Shown here: piece by piece, positions 1 through 10,585 of the stretch
Numbering within the stretch: the first letter of the stretch is position 1
How the letters are laid out: each line of letters begins with the position of its first letter
Made by a program: the position numbers and the translations under genes
Assembly: GCA_963921795.1 (NCBI GenBank)
Contig: OY997651.1
Coordinates: 40,784,356 to 40,848,355 of the forward strand
DNA length: 64,000 nt
Reading direction: 5' to 3'
Source of the DNA: Nannobrachium achirus
Lineage: Eukaryota; Chordata; Actinopteri; Myctophiformes; Myctophidae
The notes under the pieces: generated by a model
Told to the model about the DNA's origin: nothing
Databases searched by the model: none
Seen by the model: only the letters and a program-made list of their open reading frames with translations

Positions 1-277
1 CATCAACATGAATCTGTCCCATATAGCGCCACCTTCAGGCCGATTTATAAAAACACATTTTTGGACACTGCTCCTACAGATTTTGCCCTAAAATCACGAA
101 AATCACTACACAGCATGTCTACACTCATGTCATCAACATGGATCAGGAAGATTTTGGAAAAACAAATTTTTGCCCTATTTGTGGAGATAAGCGACCTATG
201 GGATTCTTACTGGTATATATAATATTATATAATATTGTTATGTCACATAACATCTTCCTCTCTCTCTCCCCCTCTAG
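1..277 (+). other. Intron of the TBC gene, no gene seen
   Basis: This stretch precedes the first recognisable exon. It ends in a pyrimidine-rich tract and an AG acceptor at 276-277. I see no coding signal or repeat boundary in it. The first exon of the TBC gene in the window needs two codon bases from an exon to the left of the window, so the gene extends beyond the left edge. Confidence 0.6.
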
Positions 278-1017
278 GTGCACTTCTCGGCGGGTCAGAG
301 AGTTGTGGTGGCAGGGCGTCCCCCCCAGCGTCAGAGGAAAGGTCTGGAGCCTGGCCGTGGGCAATGAGCTCAACATCACCCACGGTACACACCTTCACTG
401 TTAACTATGACGAAAAATGTTCGTAAATACTCCGATTTATAAGCTCACGTGTAGATCGTCTATTTTCGGCTCTTAGCTAAGTATAAATCAGGCATCACAA
501 TACCATCACGGCCCACCAAATACATTTCAGTTGACTAAATCAACCGTAGATTCAGTCGACTGAATCTTATGATATTTAGTTAACTAAAACTGACATCTCA
601 GATGCTAAAACGAAAGGAATTTTATTCAAAAGACTGACTAACATTTGCTCAGTTTAGCAACAAGAGCGATCTCTTCTTGAGTCCCGTCCCCACCAGGGGA
701 TGTAGGTTAGCATTTCACCAGGTTAGCTTTCACCAGCGTTGGCAGGTTAGCATTTCACCAGCGTCCTCCCATGGGGACGGGAGGGCGCGTCCCCGTGGGG
801 GGACGGAGCGTCGGCAGGTTAGCATTTTCACCAGTTTTACTCCGGTTAGGGTTAAAGTAATATATTGTGCGATTGAGTATAAATTGGGCTTCACACATAA
901 TTCACACTTGGGACTTAAGAGTGTACATTTAAAGTGACAGGTTTGTCTCTTTACTGGCCTGTTTTAGTCGTTGCAAACAAACAATATTGGTTCATCCATC
1001 AAGTGCGTACACACACA

Positions 1018-1078
<61 letters not shown>

Positions 1079-1298
1079 AGATCGACCCTGCACAGGCACA
1101 ATGTTTGTGTGTGTTTGTGCACTCTGTATTAGGTGGATATGTGGACCAATTTGTTTCAGTCGTAGTAATTGAATAACAAGAGGAAGGGGAGAGAGGGACC
1201 ATTATGAAGCCACATGGTTCCACAACGCTTTCCTTAGTGGAAGAGAGAATGAGCAGCATTTCAATGATCTCAGTAGCTCTGGCTGGAACACACACACG

Positions 1299-1371
<73 letters not shown>

Positions 1372-4214
1372 GCATAACATATTAAAGAGTGTTTTTTTCA
1401 TAGATTTCATGGACAAAAAGAGTAAAAATGGCAGATCTCCAAGGTCACAATGCCTCAGGATGCGAGGCGTTGTGAGCTTACAAATCGCCTATTTTCTTTT
1501 TTTCACTTGTTTTTACAATGACTTTTAGACATACAAGCTTTCCACCCGACAGTGACAAAATAGTATATAGTGCAAATACAAAATGGACAAAGTTCAATGT
1601 GTGCAGGGGGTTTTGTCATAAAAAAAAGCCAATGACATTTGACCTGGTAGTTGACCGGTAGTTTTGTTTGTTTTGCTTCATCAGTCACTGTTCAGAGCTC
1701 TGGTAGCCTGAGAGTCTCTTTGTGGTGACCCTGTGGTACCAATGAGCTTTTGGTGGTGTTGTACATCCACAAAGTATCAAAACAGTTACCCCTGGTCACC
1801 ACTTGGTGCCGCCACAGTACGCAAAGTGTGAAAACACTCCAGCGATGCTTTGAGACCATGGGAAAGCTGAGATGGAGGCAGGATCTGTCAGGATTTAAGG
1901 CTCAGATCAGTACATGTGATGTATCTACAGGGTTCCCACGGTCATGAAATTCCTGGAAATATTTTGAAATTAGAAAAATATTTTTCCAGTACTGGAAAAG
2001 TTTTTTGGAATTGATCAAGGGTCCTGGAAGGTCCTGGAAAAAATAGCTATGCATTGTCTTTGGTTATTGATTTTGTTAATACCTCTGAAATGACAGATTA
2101 AACACGGGCCAAATTGTCAAATATATAGAGGCAGAAATTGTGAAAATAGCCGATCTACATGCTCACAACGCCTCGCAACGCGAGGCGTTGTGAGCATGTA
2201 GATCTGCTATTTTCACAATAGAACAGTGTTATACAAAATTCCTCAACTCTTAGTGCTCGTCAGGGTGCCGGGTCCCCAGTTAAAACATGATTATTTCAGG
2301 GGGTCACGGCCTGAAAAGGTTGAGAACCACTGCCATACACTACCTGTCTTTGGGCATTGCACATAGGAGTAAGCGACTCGTTATTGAGCTGAATTATTGT
2401 TATATAGTACTGGAAATGTTTTGGAAAAGTTTTGGAAATTAATTGGTAAAAATGTGTGGGAACCCTGTATCTATCTACCCTCGATACCTGTGATTCTGTG
2501 AGGCGCTTCTTTATACAACCTAGCAGGTCACTCAGTAGTAATCACTAATCCCGTCCAATCTCTTTCCTCTTCTCTCTTTGTCTTTCACTCTGACATCAAC
2601 TCTGCATTTGTGTGTGTTTGTGTGTCTGTCCCTGCAGAGCTGTATCACATCTGCCTGTCCAGGGCCAAGGAGAAGTGGAAAGCCATGCCAGCCCCCAGCA
2701 CCCCAAACAGCTCTGACCATGAAGGTAACTCTCCTCTCCTCTCCTCCTCTCCTCTATTTACAAACCCTGACTGTTGTCAAAATGCGAGTGTAGTGGAACA
2801 CTATGTAAACCTCCTGCGCTTGGTGTCATTTCTTAGGTTTAATTTCCACACAAAACAAGTAGATTTGATGGAAACCTTTTATTTAATCTCAAAAAGAGCA
2901 TTGAGGTTCACCCTCATTTGCAACGCTGTCGAGATTATACACACAAAATAAATCTGCAATTAAGACATACAGATATAAAACACAGAAACAACTAAACAAA
3001 AACATTTCTTTATGCCCGATAGTCCCGAGATTATTTCAATGTCTTTCCCCGCCAGGCCCGATAATCCCGAGGAGAAAAAAAAAAAAAAAACATTTTTTCA
3101 AAAAAATGGACCCCAAAAACTTTAGTAGGCATGATAGCAATCGCGAAATTGCATGTTTAACCCCCATAGCAACCCCATCTTTCAAACATGGCAGCCATCT
3201 TTGTTTACATTTTAGGAAAACATAATGGCTGCTATCTCATGAATGCCTGAATGGATTTCCATTCGGATTTTTTTGTTTGAAAGCTGTGAGCAATGTGCAG
3301 ACACGTGGTGCATTATCTAGGCATGGGTGTGCATGATCCGTGCACTATGAATTACATGGAAGTCTATGGAGACAGAGGCAGGGGAGAGTAACCCTTTTCA
3401 TAAATTAAACACAGAAGAATCTAACATTTTTCAAAATAATATCGTAAATGCAATCAAACAAATCAAATAAATTCCATAAATTAGAAGTCTTCAAGCTCAC
3501 TATTTCCACTGGTTTGAGTCATGTTGGGAAAACACCAAACTTCTCTTTCTCGAGTTGAAACGTTTGGTAACCACGCACTGCGTTAAGTTCTTTTTCCTTT
3601 CCTTCCTCTTCTCTGTCTCTGTGCATCCAGATGCAGGTTCGTCCGACAGGGAGGCCAGTCTGGAGCTCATCAAACTGGACATCTCGCGCACGTTCCCCCA
3701 CCTCTGCATCTTCCAGCAGGTCAGCCTCCCCACAGAACGCATCATGCATCACAGCAAACTTCAACCCAAACCATGACTCTGCTCACTCCTTGTGAAGCTT
3801 TTAGGGGCCAGTCTTTAGCCCCGCAAACCACATGAACCCCATTTGTTTGAGCAGTGTACCTCAGGGCTCTATGCTAGTATATTCTGTTTTCTGTTATTGT
3901 GGGGAAGGCTTTCGCTGAAAATAGCCGATTGACAAGCTCACAGCGCTACGCAACGTGTCTTGTTGTGAGCTTGTTGTTGCACAGATGCTGGAGTTTAAGT
4001 GTTTAAACCTTGTATACATTGAGTCTGGAAATTGACCGGAGTCCACCAGCGATCTATTCTTAGCCCCCCACTTTAAAGTGAATGTCTTTGCCAAAAAATA
4101 GCTGAAAGCTCACGATGCATGTGCTTTTTGATCTGCTATTTTCACGGCATGTTCGTTCCAGAAGAGCATGGTTAATTTCTTCGTGTTGTCTGCTATTTCA
4201 CATCGTCTAATACC

Positions 4215-4245
<31 letters not shown>

Positions 4246-7200
4246 GCACGTGCGTGTGTGTGTGGTCCTCAGGGCGGTCCGTACCATGATGTGCTACACA
4301 GCATCCTGGGAGCGTACACTTGTTACCGGCCGGATGTCGGCTATGTAAGTCTCGCACAAAAGCAGTGACATTATTCATTTATTTTTGATAAACAGTTTTT
4401 TGCCGGTGACATTCTTGTGCACACCATATCTCAGGAACACCTTGAGACTTGAACAAATTAGATGTTGCTGGTCAAGCTTTGGCCATAACTCAAAATCATA
4501 TTTCACATATTTCTCTGATTAGAAGACTTTGATGTTAGATGGTTATAGACACAACATATGCGAGTTCACTCCTATACTGAAAGCAAGTTCAATCAAGGCT
4601 CATATGTTACTGACGTGTGTGTTGTTGAGTGTGAGAGAGCAGAAGGTTGCAAAAACCCACGGTGTTGTTTTAAATGCTGAGGTTTGCACTGCAGCACAGC
4701 CACATGCTGTGGAGAGGAGTTCAAGCTTCCTGCACTGACCACCAAGCGGTGATCATACGCACACGCACACACACCTAAACGCCAGGCTTATACTGTACAT
4801 GCATGCATGATTCTGTGCATGAGGTGTTTTTTAATGTTTCCTTTTGCACTTTTCCTGTGAGGTGTAAGTAACCATAAACAGGTGGCTGTTGACAAATCCG
4901 TACAGAGCCCTGTTTTCTGAAGCTGTATCTTTATATAAGCTTAGAATCATAATATATATACCAGTGCACTAGAGATGCTCCGATTGCAATATTTGGGGCC
5001 GATACCGATCAACTGGAATCAGTATCTGCCGATACCGATATTCCCGATCAGAGCGGCAAATCCATAAATTATTCTATTTATTGTGTTACTGTAGCAGCAT
5101 TTATATATTTAATGATTCTTACAAAACATCGACACCGATACCGATCAAAGCCATTAGAAGTCCGATCGCGATCACTCACCGATCAATCGGCACATCTCTA
5201 CAGTGCACTGGAAACTGGTGTGATTTTTGTCTACAGTAGTAAAAGATTGTTACTCTTTGTTTTTGTGTTGATGCTTGTGTTAATTGAATGGCCAATTACC
5301 AGCATTTGTTCTACGTTTTCATGCCACTGAACTACTCATGTGTGTGCGCGTGTGTGCTGTAGGTGCAGGGCATGTCGTTCATTGCTGCAGTGCTCATACT
5401 GAACCTGGACACAGCCGATGCCTTCATCGCTTTCGCCAACCTGCTCAACAAGCCCTGTCAGATGGCCTTCTTCAGAGTGGACCATAGCCTTGTCAGTGAA
5501 CACACACACACACACACACTCACATGCCCTAACCCTAACCCAGAACAGACATATAGTATATCGCCATTGTCGGGTGAAAACCTTGTATGTCCAAAACTCT
5601 TCGTTTTGCGTTTATCATTTTAAAAATGATTTAAACTAGTGAAAACAGCCGATCTACAAGCACACAACGCCTCGCACCGCGAGGCGTTGTATGCTTGTAG
5701 ATCTGCTGTTTTCACTACTCTTGCGTGGCAGTCTTGTATGATGAAGCAGGGCTTTACTTTATGAAAAAAACATAAATATTTGAAACTTGGAGATACAAGG
5801 TTTCTGCCCGACAGTGACGATATGCATACTCCAACTCAGAACCCTGCAGTGAATACAGTAGATTGGCATGCAATTATTGAATAGTTCAACAGAAGATATT
5901 GGGATATTGAAAATATTCACCAAAATGATCTCCTCTCTTGCTTCCTTTTTAATCTGTGTTATTCTGAAGTCTGATTGGAATAAATAAAGACATGGAGGCT
6001 GGTACATTGAACAAATAAAACGTATCAAGTCAAATAGCATACATTTATGAATGCTTTTCATGAAAACCACTGTTGACACATCGATACTACTAAAGATGCT
6101 ATACCGTATATTAATCAAAGTGTTAAGTTAAGAGAGAGGGAAAGCGAGAGAGAGAGAGAGAGAGCATGCACGCGCATGTGTTTTACTCAATGTGATTGTT
6201 TTATTCTCCCCTCTCCACAGATGCTGACGTACTTTTCAGCGTTTGAAGTGTTCTTTGAAGAAAACCTACCAAAGCTCTTTGCACATTTCAAGAAAAACAG
6301 CTTAACCCCTGATATTTATTTGATTGACTGGTGAGTCTGGCCTCCCGGGAACGTCTTTGCGTTTCCTTGCCCACATTTTGCCGGTGTTGGACTGGCAATG
6401 CAAAATGCTAGATTTCTTTATCCGCGATATTACGCAATGACCATGACATTAACAGCTAAACATGTGGTTTTTCTTAGAAGACAGGATGTGTATGGGGGGA
6501 GGCGGGGGGTTATGTGTATATGTTGCTGATCTCTATCCTACGCTACAGAAACACCTGCTGTTGAGATAACAGTAAAGAGGAAACGTGTGCATCAGCTTTA
6601 TAAAATATACAACGTTCTGCCTCATGTAGCATCTAACTTTTCCCATCTTTCTTTTTTTTCTATCATATTTTGTACAGAAAATAACTATTCACCTAGCCTG
6701 GCTCAGCCCCTGAATAATGGAGTGAAATGAAAAGAAATTTCAGAGTGTCACCCACTCTTTTACAACCACTCTTTTACAACTTGTAATCTGAGCGTAAACT
6801 TAGCTGAAGATTGAGGAATAAATGATATACCTGGCTGCTTATATCTAACCTTTATATTTACCTTCACGTATAATACTTCTACAATACATTATGATTTGGT
6901 AGCTTGTAAGAGCCTAGATGTCTCCACTAGGCCTGATACAGTAGCTATTGTTTTGGTACAGCCTATCTTTGTTATGGTTCATCTATCTAGGTCGTCCTCA
7001 GACGAGCCCTCCATCGTTGTTTCCAGTCATCTCGGTTCTCCATACATCTGGCCAGCTCATTGGTGTTCTGTGTCCCTACGTCTTCCTTGAGTATGTCCAC
7101 GTATGTTTTTGTGGGACGTCCTCGCGGCCGGTGCCCGTGTGTTGGCTCCCACAGTACCAATTTGCTGGCTGGAAGCTCCTGGTGTCTTTGGCAGTGTCCT

Positions 7201-10200
7201 GCTAGTCTCATTCTTCTGGTGGCAATTTTTTCGCTTACCTTTGGTATTCCCTCATACAGGCTCTCGTTTGTAACATGTGCACTCCTGTTGATGTTGAGTA
7301 CTGCACGCAACATTCTAGTGTAGCACCCGTCTAGAGACTTCTGCAGGGTTGGCTTCAGGGTCCAGCATTCACTGCCATAGAGGAGAACAGACTCCACCGT
7401 TGCAAAGAAGAAGCTAAGTTTGATTTGGCGGGGGAGGTTAGAGTTCCATACACTGTTCATGCCGTTCAGGGCCCTCCAAGCGAGTGCCTTCCTTACTTTA
7501 AGGTCTTTCTCAGTTGAGTCGACCCATGCGCCCAGGTACTTGAAGTCCTTGACTTCCTTCAACACAGCTCCTTCTGTTGTTGTCAGAGGTGAGTGATCAG
7601 GTAGGTTATAGGTGATAACCTCAGTTTTCTTAGCGTTTAGCCTGAGACCAACTTTGGCACACTCTATCTCCACCCTGTTCAGGAGTTCTTGTGCTTGTTC
7701 CATGCTGTCGGAGAGCAGGCTGATGTCGTCCGCATAGTCCAGGTCTGTCAGAACTACTGCGGGATGCCGTCTTGACCTCCTTGGTGTTAGCGTGAAGCCA
7801 AGCTCTTGTTCCCGTCCCCCTATGGCTTTCCTGAGCGCATAATCTAGAACTATGATGAAGAGGTAGGGGGCTAGGGTGTCTCCTTGCATTACCCCAGCTC
7901 GGATGTCAAACACCTCACTGCTGCCATCTGGGGTCACCACTTTGGCCCTTGTTTTTGCGTACATGGTCTCGATAGCCCGGAGAATGTTGGGAGGGACATT
8001 GTAGGCCTCAAGGATCTTCACCATCTTGCTTCTGTGGATAGAATCAAAAGCCTTTTTGAAGTCAATGAAGCACAGTACAGCTGCTAGGTTGTTCTTTTTC
8101 ACCTCCTCTATTAATCTCCTTAATGCCAGGATCTGTGCTACGGTTGTTCTCTCTTCTCGAAAACCATTTTGGTTCTCTCTCAGGTGAGGGTCGATGGCAT
8201 GCCGTATCCTGTTCAGTATCATTCGGTTGAAGACCTTAGCAGTGATACATGTCAGGCTGATGCCTCTGTAGTTGTCTGGCTTTGAGAGGTCTCCAGCTTT
8301 AGGCACCGGGATGATATTAGACAGAGACCATATTTCAGGTTGCTTGTTGTGCTGTAGAGCATTGTTGCAAAAGTCTAGGATGAGGTTGTCTAGGTCGCAG
8401 TTCTTCAAGACCTCTGGGGGTATGCCATCCGGCCCAGCACTCTTTCCCTCTCTTAGGGTGGATTTTGCCCTGGCGAGCTCGCTGATTGTGAAGGGTCCAT
8501 CGTCGATGTTCAGGCCCTGGAGGACTGTCGGTATATTTTCCTCCTCTCCCTCTTCCACTGATGTTCCCAGGAGCCTCTGGAAGTGGTCGAACCATGTTGC
8601 CACCCTCTCCTCTGGACTGTGTCCCTCCACCTGGCCCTCCTTGGCCCTCTTCCGCCCTGTCATTATGGTTCAGCTTGTTCTTGAAGCAGCTACAGTAGAA
8701 CTAGGATCTCTACCCTGTGCTCTTGGAAGAACTGCCGTTCCAACTGACCTGAGCGTTGTTGTATTTCTCCCCATGATATCATGTACATAAAGAATAACCT
8801 TCACCTCCTAGAATATTGTCTGGTCTCCTTTTTTTCTTTTTTTGGCCCGACATCTTCCTTCCGTTACAACAGTGGTTCTCAACCTGTGGTCAGGACCCGC
8901 AAGGGGGTCCCCAAATTATTTTGGGGGATCCCCAGTTGATTAACTTAATGTGCAACATTGTTTTTTCATTCAACACCAAACAAACCAATGTTACGTTTTA
9001 AGTGTATAGAGAGAGGGTTTATGCACATTTCTAAAGTGACAATTTAAGGACTTTTTATTGTCAAATATTAGAGACAGAAATTATTGTACATGCTCAAAAG
9101 AGCATGTAGATCTGCTATTTTGACAATAGAACCGTGTTATACAAAATGTAATGCCTCAGCTCTTAGTGCTCTTCAGGGTGGGGGTCCCCAGTTAAAATAT
9201 GATTATTCTGGGGGTCGCGTCCTGAAAAGGTTGAGAACCACTGCGTTACAACACTGCAAACGGAGTGAACTTTTTTTCTCCGCCACCCGTCTCTCTTCCA
9301 GGATCTTCACACTGTACAGTAAGCCCCTTCCCCTGGACCTGGCGTGCCGCGTGTGGGACGTGTTCTGCCGTGACGGCGAGGAGTTCCTGTTCCGCACGGC
9401 ACTGGGCCTGCTGCGCCTCTACCAGGAGGTGCTGACCTGCATGGACTTCATCCACATGGCCCAGTTCCTCACCCGCCTGCCCGACCTGGTGCCCGCCGAG
9501 CAGCTCTTCCAGAACATCGCCGCCGTGCACATGAACAGCCGCAACCGCAAGTGGCCGCAGGTATAACCACTGGAAAGATGTGTAGAGCAGTGGTTTTCAA
9601 CCCTTTTCATATCGAGGACCGTTTTACCCATTTAGGCCTAGAATTATTGAATGCTTTAACCAGTGAAAAATAGCAGATATACAAGCTCACAGCGTGGCAC
9701 AGAGTGCCACGCTGCAAGCTTGTAGATCTGCTATTTTTGAAAAAGTTGTGAAAATGTGTGCAAATCTTTGACTATATGTATTTTCAAAGCAAACATTTGT
9801 AACTCAAATTTTGCTTCTGGGTGGTCCCTGGAACTAAATATTTTCAGATGGGGGTCCATGGCCAAATACATATCATTTTGGGGGTCCTTCACATGAAAAG
9901 CTTTGAGAACCCTGACTTAGTAGTCTCTCAAGAACAGACTAACTGCGCTCCAGTTAAGTGAAAAGGACCTTTTTTTACGATTGCTGTCCAGATTGCTGAC
10001 ATAGAAACATATAGGGTTTTTCAAAAAATCTTAAAAGGATTCAAAAGACACTTATAGAATCAGGTCAAAATTCTAATTTTCATGATTTTTCAAAAATAGC
10101 AGATCTACAAGCTTGTATATCTGCTATTTTTCAATAGTTAAAGCATAAAATAATGATACACCATAATGTGTACCCGTTCTGAATGGGTTAATTACTCTGC

Positions 10201-10477
10201 ATTGGAGCACAATTCCATGCTGTATTCATGTGGTACCATAGGAGAGTGGTTCTCGACCTGTGGGTCGGGACCCCCAGGGGGGTCTCCAGATTATTTTGGG
10301 CGGTCCCCAGATGATCAACTTAATGTGCAACATTGTTTTCTCAATCAACAGTAAACAAACCAACATAAGGTTTAGCACAATAACACAATGAATTCCTGTT
10401 CTCCGCTCATATGTCCTCAGGTTCTGCAGACCTTGATGAAGGAGCAGGAGAGAGGCAGCCCTGTTCTGAAGCGCTGA
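278..10477 (+). CDS. tbc1d14: TBC-domain Rab GTPase-activating protein (TBC1D14-like), 3' part
   Basis: Eight exons encode the C-terminal ~302 residues: 278-384, 2638-2724, 3631-3719, 4273-4344, 5363-5491, 6221-6330, 9302-9560 and 10421-10477 (TGA stop). All junctions are GT-AG and in phase. TBC proteins accelerate GTP hydrolysis by Rab GTPases; TBC1D14 is known to act on recycling endosomes and autophagy. Both catalytic fingers are visible: the arginine motif [10 protein letters not shown] (exon 3) and the glutamine motif GYVQGMSF (exon 4/5 junction). The start of the domain reads [15 protein letters not shown]. The C-terminus, with SRNRKWPQV and a GSPVLKR end, looks closer to TBC1D14 than to its paralogue TBC1D12, but that choice rests on memory of the family. 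The N-terminal exons lie outside the window. A LINE and two hAT elements sit in the intron before exon 7 without breaking the frame. Confidence 0.9.
670..835. repeat. Short tandem repeats, CAGGTTAGCATTTCACCAG type
   Basis: At least four imperfect copies of a ~25-base unit (GGTTAGCATTTCACCAG and variants) alternate with GC-rich GGGGACGG stretches. This is intronic and I see no coding role. Confidence 0.6.
1011..1074. repeat. (CA)n microsatellite
   Basis: Nearly pure CA dinucleotide tract in an intron of the TBC gene. Reading frames through it give only Thr-His or Cys-Val runs and are not genes. Confidence 0.97.
1288..1372. repeat. (CA)n microsatellite
   Basis: Second long CA tract in the same intron, with an impure start. 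It abuts and probably truncates the MITE that follows. Confidence 0.97.
1375..1558. mobile_element. MITE with GTCACTGTCGGG terminal repeat, left end missing
   Basis: The right end carries CCCGACAGTGAC, the inverted terminal repeat seen intact at 5559-5822. The centre (1426-1496) is a degenerate hairpin with GCGAGGCGTTGTGAGC on one side. The left terminal repeat is not visible; the CA tract takes its place. Confidence 0.6.
1928..2467. mobile_element. hAT-like nonautonomous element with nested second MITE
   Basis: The ends are inverted: CAGGGTTCCCAC on the left and GTGGGAACCCTG on the right. An 8-base direct repeat TGTATCTA flanks it (1920-1927 and 2466-2473, overlapping the right end by two bases), as expected for hAT insertion. 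The interior repeats CTGGAAA-type words. Roughly 2112-2333 is a nested fragment of the hAT family also found at 8870-9243, ending in GGTTGAGAACCACTG, and it includes an almost perfect 82-base palindrome at 2138-2219. Confidence 0.75.
2725..3630 (+). other. TBC gene intron, no gene seen
   Basis: AT-rich intron. It contains a short A-run near 3076 and a repeated CCCGATARTCCCGAG word (3016 and 3058). I see no conserved coding frame. Confidence 0.5.
3917..4145. repeat. Degenerate hairpin repeat
   Basis: It begins with GAAAATAGCCGATTGACAAG and ends with GATCTGCTATTTTCAC, the two arms of the hairpin family seen elsewhere in this window, but the interior has diverged and is longer than usual. Confidence 0.5.
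4215..4264. repeat. (GT)n microsatellite
   Basis: Impure GT tract immediately before the polypyrimidine/AG acceptor of TBC exon 4. Confidence 0.9.
4970..5200. mobile_element. hAT-type MITE, complete
   Basis: A 231-base element with termini TAGAGATGCTCCGAT and ATCGGCACATCTCTA. It is flanked by a perfect 8-base duplication CAGTGCAC (4962-4969 and 5201-5208), the signature of hAT transposition. It has no coding capacity and many CCGATACCGAT words inside. It is intronic to the TBC gene. Confidence 0.92.
5559..5822. mobile_element. MITE with GTCACTGTCGGG terminal repeats and central hairpin
   Basis: Terminal repeats run inward from ATATCGCCATTGTCGGG and the complement of CCCGACAGTGACGATAT. Both ends continue into an ACCTTGTAT block. 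A strong palindrome (5638-5716) occupies the middle. Related copies lie at 1375-1558 and 12717-12943. There is no open frame. I could not fix the target duplication or superfamily. Confidence 0.8.
6987..8663 (-). mobile_element. LINE with open reverse transcriptase frame (RTE-like), antisense in intron
   Basis: A 558-codon open frame on the minus strand encodes a non-LTR reverse transcriptase. Motifs in order include [56 protein letters not shown] and the catalytic [11 protein letters not shown], followed by a C-terminal segment with [11 protein letters not shown] and [10 protein letters not shown]. The endonuclease domain expected upstream is absent, so the element is 5'-truncated. The body of the repeat probably extends from about 6880 to 8815. 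The undisturbed frame suggests a fairly recent insertion. It lies antisense between TBC exons 6 and 7. Assignment to the RTE clade is a guess from motif resemblance. Confidence 0.88.
8870..9243. mobile_element. hAT-type MITE (CAGTGGTTCTCAACC ends), complete
   Basis: A 374-base element with inverted ends CAGTGGTTCTCAACC and GGTTGAGAACCACTG and a perfect 8-base flanking duplication CGTTACAA (8862-8869 and 9244-9251). A hairpin with arms TACATGCTC and GAGCATGTA sits at 9088-9109. The element ends about 60 bases before the acceptor of TBC exon 7. Partial relatives lie at ~2112-2333, 10243-10376 and ~63575-63615. Confidence 0.93.
9588..9914. mobile_element. hAT-like MITE, second family (CAGTGGTTTTCAACCC ends)
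   Basis: Ends are CAGTGGTTTTCAACCC and TTTGAGAACCCTG. The interior differs from the 8870-9243 family, yet it carries the same type of central hairpin (9663-9739). It starts 27 bases after the donor of TBC exon 7. No clear target duplication. A fragment in the other orientation is at 14564-14745. Confidence 0.7.
10091..10132. repeat. Compact hairpin repeat copy
   Basis: Near-perfect palindrome: CAAAAATAGCAGATCTACAA runs into its complement around a central AAGCTT. It is the minimal form of the hairpin found in several MITEs of this window. Confidence 0.75.
10243..10376. mobile_element. hAT MITE left-half fragment
   Basis: It begins GAGTGGTTCTCGACCTG and matches the left ~130 bases of the 8870-9243 element, including TTAATGTGCAACATTG. 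The right half is absent. It lies about 45 bases before the acceptor of the last TBC exon. Confidence 0.75.
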
Positions 10478-10521
10478 CCAGACGAGAGCACATCAACACG
10501 AAGGAACCGCCACTACCGCCC

Positions 10522-10523
10522 CC

Positions 10524-10584
<61 letters not shown>
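10522..10584. repeat. (CA)n microsatellite
   Basis: CA tract 45 bases after the TBC stop codon, preceded by a C-run. Confidence 0.95.

Positions 10585-10585
<1 letters not shown>

Noticed and set aside
999..1367. Cys-Val and Thr-His rich frames
   Set aside because: Translations of CA/GT microsatellites.
5528..5541. CCTAACCCTAACCC telomere-like motif
   Set aside because: Only about two copies beside a CA tract; too short to be an interstitial telomere block.
9084..9566. 160-codon frame including the TBC exon
   Set aside because: The first part is intron and hAT MITE. Only 9302-9560 is coding, bounded by AG and GT.
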